A stretch of DNA of 64,000 bases, taken from NCBI RefSeq assembly GCF_000799715.1, contig NZ_JUHG01000004.1, forward strand, positions 1 to 64,000, written 5' to 3'. The DNA is from Martinezella rhizogenes (lineage in GTDB: Bacteria > Pseudomonadota > Alphaproteobacteria > Rhizobiales > Rhizobiaceae). Shown piece after piece: positions 60,694 to 64,000 of the stretch; within the stretch, counting starts at the first letter, position 1; every line of letters starts with the position of its first letter. The translations under genes were made by a program, and so were the position numbers. Under the pieces are notes generated by a model that searched no databases, was not told the DNA's origin, and saw nothing but the letters and a program-made list of their open reading frames with translations.

Positions 60694-61638
60694 CTAGCCG
60701 AGCAAATAGGCCCAAAGTGACACCGAGAATGCGCCGAGCGCTGTCGTCAGCGTGATCGTCGATGCGGCGAGACTGTGGCCGACGCCGAAGCGATTGGCAA
60801 TCAGCCAGGCGTTCACGCCCGTCGGGACCGCGGCCGTGAGTACGAGTGCGGCGCGCCATTCCGGGCTGAGGCCGAGAAGATAGCTTGCCGCAAGCACGCA
60901 GGCCGGCAAGAGCACGAGCTTGAAGGTTGCGGTGACGCTGGCAATGCCGAGATTGCCGGAAACCCCGTATTGCTGGAGCGCCATGCCGAGCGAAATCAAG
61001 GCCGCCGGGCCGGCGATATTGGCGATGTTGTCGACCACGGTGCCAAGCGTTGACGGCAAGGGAATGCCGATGAGGTGCACGACAAGCCCGCCGAGAAGCC
61101 CGATGACCAGCGGATTGCGGATGAGGTTTTTGCCGACCTGTTGCAGGAGTTCGAGCGTGCCGCGGCCGGCGCCGCCGTTTTCCCTGCGTTCAGCCTGCTC
61201 CATCAGCAGCGTGCCGGCGATCATCATGGTCGGCAGATGCACGGCAATCAGGATCGACATCGCCATGATGCCGTCAGGCCCCACCGTGCGTCCCACCAGC
61301 GGCAGGCCGATGAAAATCGTATTGGCGAAGGCGGAGGACACGCCGGCGAGCACTCCGATGCGCGCATCCCGCCCGAACAGCCGCGTCGCCACCAGATGGC
61401 CCGCCGTCCACGTCACCGCAACACCGGCGAAATAGGCGGCCCACAGCCGGAACGGCGAGGCGCCACGAAAATCTGCTTCCGCAATGGTCTGAAACAGCAA
61501 AAGCGGCACGGCGATCTTGAAGACGAATTCACTCATCGCCTCTCCGACGCTGGCCGTCAGCACACCGGTGCGCACGATCACCCAGCCGACAAGGATCAGC
61601 AGGAAGACCGGGAGAACATCGGAAAAGATTTCGGACAT
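60694..61638 (-). CDS. AEC-family (auxin efflux carrier-like) transporter
   Basis: A 314-residue membrane protein with about ten hydrophobic helices in two halves. The conserved Asn/Gly-rich segment is AFANTIFIGLPLVGR, and the matching second-half segment is AVPTGVNAWLIANRFG. Bacterial AEC proteins move organic acids such as malonate or other small anions; the substrate here is unknown. I start at ATG 61638 (MSEIFSD); the frame upstream passes through a terminator and is not coding. Confidence 0.9.
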   Translation of the reverse strand: MSEIFSDVLPVFLLILVGWVIVRTGVLTASVGEAMSEFVFKIAVPLLLFQTIAEADFRGASPFRLWAAYFAGVAVTWTAGHLVATRLFGRDARIGVLAGVSSAFANTIFIGLPLVGRTVGPDGIMAMSILIAVHLPTMMIAGTLLMEQAERRENGGAGRGTLELLQQVGKNLIRNPLVIGLLGGLVVHLIGIPLPSTLGTVVDNIANIAGPAALISLGMALQQYGVSGNLGIASVTATFKLVLLPACVLAASYLLGLSPEWRAALVLTAAVPTGVNAWLIANRFGVGHSLAASTITLTTALGAFSVSLWAYLLG

Positions 61639-61725
61639 GCTGGGCGAGGGGAATGAATCTGGAGAGTTGATCCCAGAGTTGTAACAGCTTGCCGCATCGT
61701 GAAAAGCCGAAAAGCGGGCGGAAAC

Positions 61726-61751
61726 AAAAAAAGCGGGCCAAGCCCGCTTTT
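61726..61751 (-). terminator. Strong minus-strand terminator upstream of the AEC gene
   Basis: On the minus strand, a 10-bp stem (AAAAGCGGGC and GCCCGCTTTT, 61742-61751 with 61729-61738) is followed by a run of seven U (61732-61726). It must end a transcript that begins to its right, between it and the divergent kinase gene at 62038. No known gene occupies that interval. Confidence 0.8.
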
Positions 61752-61798
61752 CAGCGTCCGGTTCCCGCCGGAGTCCTCCCGGTGCACAAGCCGCCAGT

Positions 61799-61903
61799 TC
61801 ATCCGTGGTCGGCGCGCGTACCGGTGAGGCGGAAGGTATCATACCTTCCCAGACTGGCCTTGGATGCCTTGAGAACGTCCCATGCCAGCCGCTTGATAAG
61901 CAT
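61799..61903 (-). CDS. Possible 34-residue small protein or sRNA region
   Basis: A short minus-strand frame from ATG 61903 to TGA at 61799 encodes MLIKRLAWDVLKASKASLGR and then YDTFRLTGTRADHG. It lies just inside the interval that the strong terminator at 61726-61751 would end. No ribosome site is clear, so a non-coding small RNA is equally possible. No family is recognised. Confidence 0.35.
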   Translation of the reverse strand: MLIKRLAWDVLKASKASLGRYDTFRLTGTRADHG

Positions 61904-62037
61904 TTACAGATAGAAAGTGACAGACAAATGACTGAACAGGATTTAGTTGCCTAGCGGAAAGCGGATTCTTCTTCCAAACTTCCAAAAAACCGATAATACC
62001 GATTAACGGCTATCACCAATACCGGGGCTCCCTTTTG

Positions 62038-63030
62038 ATGACTCGTTTCGATGTACTGACCGTTGGCAATGCTATCGTCGACATTATCGCGCGCTGCGAC
62101 GATCAATTTCTGATCGACAACAAGATCACCAAGGCCGCGATGAATCTCATCGATGCCGAGCGTGCCGAACTTCTCTATTCGCGCATGGGTCCGGCGCTCG
62201 AAGCTTCCGGCGGCAGCGCCGGCAACACAGCGGCGGGCGTGGCGAATTTCGGCGGCAAGGCCGCCTATTTCGGCAAGGTCGCGGAAGATCAGCTCGGGGA
62301 GATCTTCGAGCACGACATCCGCGCCCAGGGCGTGCATTACCAGACCAGGCCGAAGGGCACGTTCCCGCCGACGGCCCGCTCTATGATCTTTGTCACCGAG
62401 GACGGCGAGCGCTCGATGAACACCTATCTCGGCGCCTGTGTCGAGCTTGGCCCGGAAGATGTCGAACCCGATGTCGTCGCCGATGCCAAGGTGACCTATT
62501 TCGAAGGCTATCTCTGGGATCCGCCCCGCGCCAAGGAAGCAATCCGCGAATGCGCCCGCATCGCCCATGCCCATGGCCGGGAAATGTCGATGACGCTCTC
62601 CGACAGTTTCTGCGTCGGCCGCTATCGCGAAGAATTCCTCGATCTGATGCGCTCCGGCACCGTCGACATCGTCTTCGCCAATCATGACGAGGCCCTGTCG
62701 CTCTACGAGACCGAGGATTTCGACCGGGCGCTGACGCTGATCGCCGCCGACTGCAAGATCGCGGCCGTTACCACCGGCAAGGATGGGGCCGTCATCGTGC
62801 GCGGCAACGAGCGCTATGTCGTCGATGCCCACCCGATCGAGGAGCGCGTCGACACGACCGGCGCCGGCGATCTCTTCGCCGCCGGTTTCCTATTCGGCTA
62901 TACCCAGGGCCGCAGTCTCGAAGATTGCGGCAGGCTCGGCAACCTCGCCGCGGCGATCGTCATCGAGCAGATCGGCCCTCGGCCAATGAAGTCACTGTCG
63001 GAAGCCGCCAAGGAGTTCGGACTTCTCTAA
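62038..63030 (+). CDS. Adenosine kinase-like PfkB-family sugar/nucleoside kinase
   Basis: A 330-residue ribokinase-fold protein. It has DVLTVGNAIVDIIARCDDQF at the start, the glycine-rich SGGSAGNTAAGVANFGGKAA near residue 60, and the PfkB signature with the catalytic Asp, VDTTGAGDLFAAGFLFG. The pattern matches the proteobacterial adenosine kinase group, but ribokinase-like activities cannot be excluded. I start at ATG 62038; a TTG directly before it is in frame. A perfect 14-bp terminator follows. Confidence 0.9.
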   Translation: MTRFDVLTVGNAIVDIIARCDDQFLIDNKITKAAMNLIDAERAELLYSRMGPALEASGGSAGNTAAGVANFGGKAAYFGKVAEDQLGEIFEHDIRAQGVHYQTRPKGTFPPTARSMIFVTEDGERSMNTYLGACVELGPEDVEPDVVADAKVTYFEGYLWDPPRAKEAIRECARIAHAHGREMSMTLSDSFCVGRYREEFLDLMRSGTVDIVFANHDEALSLYETEDFDRALTLIAADCKIAAVTTGKDGAVIVRGNERYVVDAHPIEERVDTTGAGDLFAAGFLFGYTQGRSLEDCGRLGNLAAAIVIEQIGPRPMKSLSEAAKEFGLL

Positions 63031-63058
63031 AAGTCCGCTCGCGCTTCCAGTCCAATCG

Positions 63059-63094
63059 AAACCGCCCGCAACAGATCGTTGCGGGCGGTTTTTT
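63059..63094 (+). terminator. Terminator after the PfkB kinase
   Basis: A perfect 14-bp stem (63059-63072 with 63078-63091) with a 5-base loop is followed by more T residues through 63094. It is the strongest terminator in the window. Confidence 0.9.
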
Positions 63095-63177
63095 GTCGAG
63101 CCATGAGGCGAGTGCGGCCTGTTGACTATTTTCTAAGTTCCCACATCATGGACGAACGCCTCAAAAATGGGTTTCCC

Positions 63178-63612
63178 ATGAAAAGCGATGCCTCTTGGAG
63201 CAAGTCTTACAGCTGCGATGTCAATGCTTCGCGGCAGGCAATCTGGCAGGCACTTGCCGACGCCGGCAGATGGAAGCTGTGGAACTCGGGCGTGAAATCA
63301 GTCCAGCTGGATGGAAGTTTCGCCACCGGAACCTGGTTTTCGATGGAGCTGCCTGACGGAGACATTATCCGCAGCAAACTTGTCGATGTCAGTGCGCCAC
63401 AGCGTTTCATCGACGAGACTTTGGTTGGCGAAACGCTGATTCAGGTTGAGCATAGCATCGAAGCCATGGCCAACGATCAATGTCGGGTCATCTATGCCGT
63501 CAACTCTCAAGGGCCTGACGCTCAGGTGATTGGGAAAGCGGTGAGCGCGGATTTTCCGGATGTATTGGCACGGTTGGCAAAATACGTCGGCGAAAGAACT
63601 GCCGATAGATGA
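63178..63612 (+). CDS. SRPBCC (START/Bet v1-like) protein
   Basis: A 144-residue single-domain protein of the helix-grip fold. Typical parts are SYSCDVNASRQAIWQALADA, GRWKLWNSGVKSVQLDG, then GTWFSMELPDGDIIRSKLVD and the C-terminal helix FPDVLARLAKYVGER. Such proteins bind hydrophobic ligands. I start at ATG 63178 (MKSDASW), with an in-frame ATG at 63148 as alternative; neither has a clear ribosome site. Confidence 0.8.
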   Translation: MKSDASWSKSYSCDVNASRQAIWQALADAGRWKLWNSGVKSVQLDGSFATGTWFSMELPDGDIIRSKLVDVSAPQRFIDETLVGETLIQVEHSIEAMANDQCRVIYAVNSQGPDAQVIGKAVSADFPDVLARLAKYVGERTADR

Positions 63613-63672
63613 ATGTCACCGCAGTCAGCGAGAAGCTGAAGCGAATAATTTCCGATGTTTCCTGGATGCGTG

Positions 63673-64000
63673 CTACCGGCGCAGCAACTCAATGGTTCCG
63701 GCCTCGTGGATAATCAGCATCCCGAGTGCAACGAGCACGAAGGGCACCACTCGGTTTCCATAGCGCCTGTTCGGCGCGCCGATTGTGCGGTGATTGACCA
63801 GGTAATGGGCGGAACCGATCCACATGGCCGTCAGGAAAGCGAAGATGACGGCGATCGTCGCAATCTCATATGCGGTGCGCGTTGCGAATATTGGCGTGTA
63901 GATGCTGATATTGTCGCCGCCGTTCGCGATCGTCACTAGGGCGACAGCCACGATATTGCCGTGTCCGGCTGATGCCTTCTCATGATTTTCGAGATCGTCG
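63673..64000 (-). CDS. CadD-family transporter, 5' end outside the window
   Basis: The minus-strand frame is open from the right edge to the stop at 63673, giving the last ~108 residues. It includes the family segment VTIANGGDNISIYTPIF, then two more hydrophobic helices (AYEIATIAVIFAFLTAMWIG and FVLVALGMLIIHEAG) and an Arg-rich loop. CadD proteins are small membrane transporters linked to cadmium resistance; this member's ion is unknown. A GTG at 63951 is not the true start, since the frame and similarity continue past it. Confidence 0.8.
   Translation of the reverse strand, partial: DDLENHEKASAGHGNIVAVALVTIANGGDNISIYTPIFATRTAYEIATIAVIFAFLTAMWIGSAHYLVNHRTIGAPNRRYGNRVVPFVLVALGMLIIHEAGTIELLRR

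Overview
The window is GC-rich chromosomal DNA of an alphaproteobacterium, most likely Rhizobiaceae (Rhizobium/Agrobacterium group). The case rests on an Irr-type Fur regulator divergent from fabA-fabB-fabI, an AroA that resembles the class II enzyme of Agrobacterium sp. CP4, a YlxR/L7Ae-type fusion inside rimP-nusA-infB, a short RNase D without an HRDC domain, a membrane-anchored CycM-type cytochrome c, a TIGR02300 'FYDLN acid' protein, and two kinds of short palindromic intergenic repeats of the sort common in rhizobia. No phage, transposase, integrase, CRISPR array or secretion cluster was seen. Species cannot be assigned from sequence reading alone.

Layout. 0-5.5 kb: a palindromic repeat and terminator, an FAD amine oxidase, an MFS exporter divergent from a LysR regulator, Ogt DNA repair methyltransferase and a GNAT acetyltransferase. 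5.5-13.7 kb: a carbohydrate-uptake cassette, with a CUT1 ABC transporter (binding protein, two permeases, ATPase) ending in a Gfo/Idh-aldo/keto reductase fusion, and a divergent AraC regulator followed by a hydroxypyruvate-isomerase-like enzyme. 13.7-15 kb: copC-copD, in which copC seems to start at ATA. 15-19.8 kb: a metallophosphoesterase, then gabT-gabD divergent from a MerR-XRE-cupin regulator. 19.8-27.3 kb: RNase D, a 580-residue disordered orphan protein, rpsA, aroA-cmk, a TIGR02300 protein and tRNA-Ala(GGC).

27.5-36 kb: small accessory genes (GIY-YIG, YoaK, YdcF, TRIC-type channel), irr, fabA-fabB-fabI, a second GNAT and a dienelactone-hydrolase-like protein of actinobacterial flavour. 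36-47.3 kb: translation and RNA-turnover genes on the minus strand, in transcription order rimP-nusA-ylxR-infB-rbfA-truB-rpsO-pnp, followed by an RsmC-like methyltransferase. The rimP leader has a promoter followed by an intrinsic terminator-like hairpin, which suggests attenuation. 47.3-53.8 kb: a lytic transglycosylase whose start lies in an intergenic repeat, recR, a LysE/hydrolase/Lrp cassette, ybaB, dnaX and the small SRP RNA.

53.8-64 kb: HIT protein, nudC, a WYL regulator with a small downstream protein, a VOC protein, another palindromic repeat, pheA-kdsB divergent from cycM, a patatin-like protein, an AEC transporter, a possible small minus-strand transcript near 61.75-61.95 kb, an adenosine/PfkB-type kinase, a SRPBCC protein, and a CadD-family transporter cut by the right edge.

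Most of the window is ordinary core genome. The best leads are regulatory or architectural: the copC ATA start, the rimP-nusA leader hairpin, the MerR-XRE-cupin regulator with overlapping inverted repeats, the dehydrogenase-AKR fusion in the sugar operon, the CP4-like AroA carrying Gly100, the repeat-borne start of the transglycosylase and the unexplained small transcript near 61.8 kb. I found no clear new multi-gene defence or mobile system.
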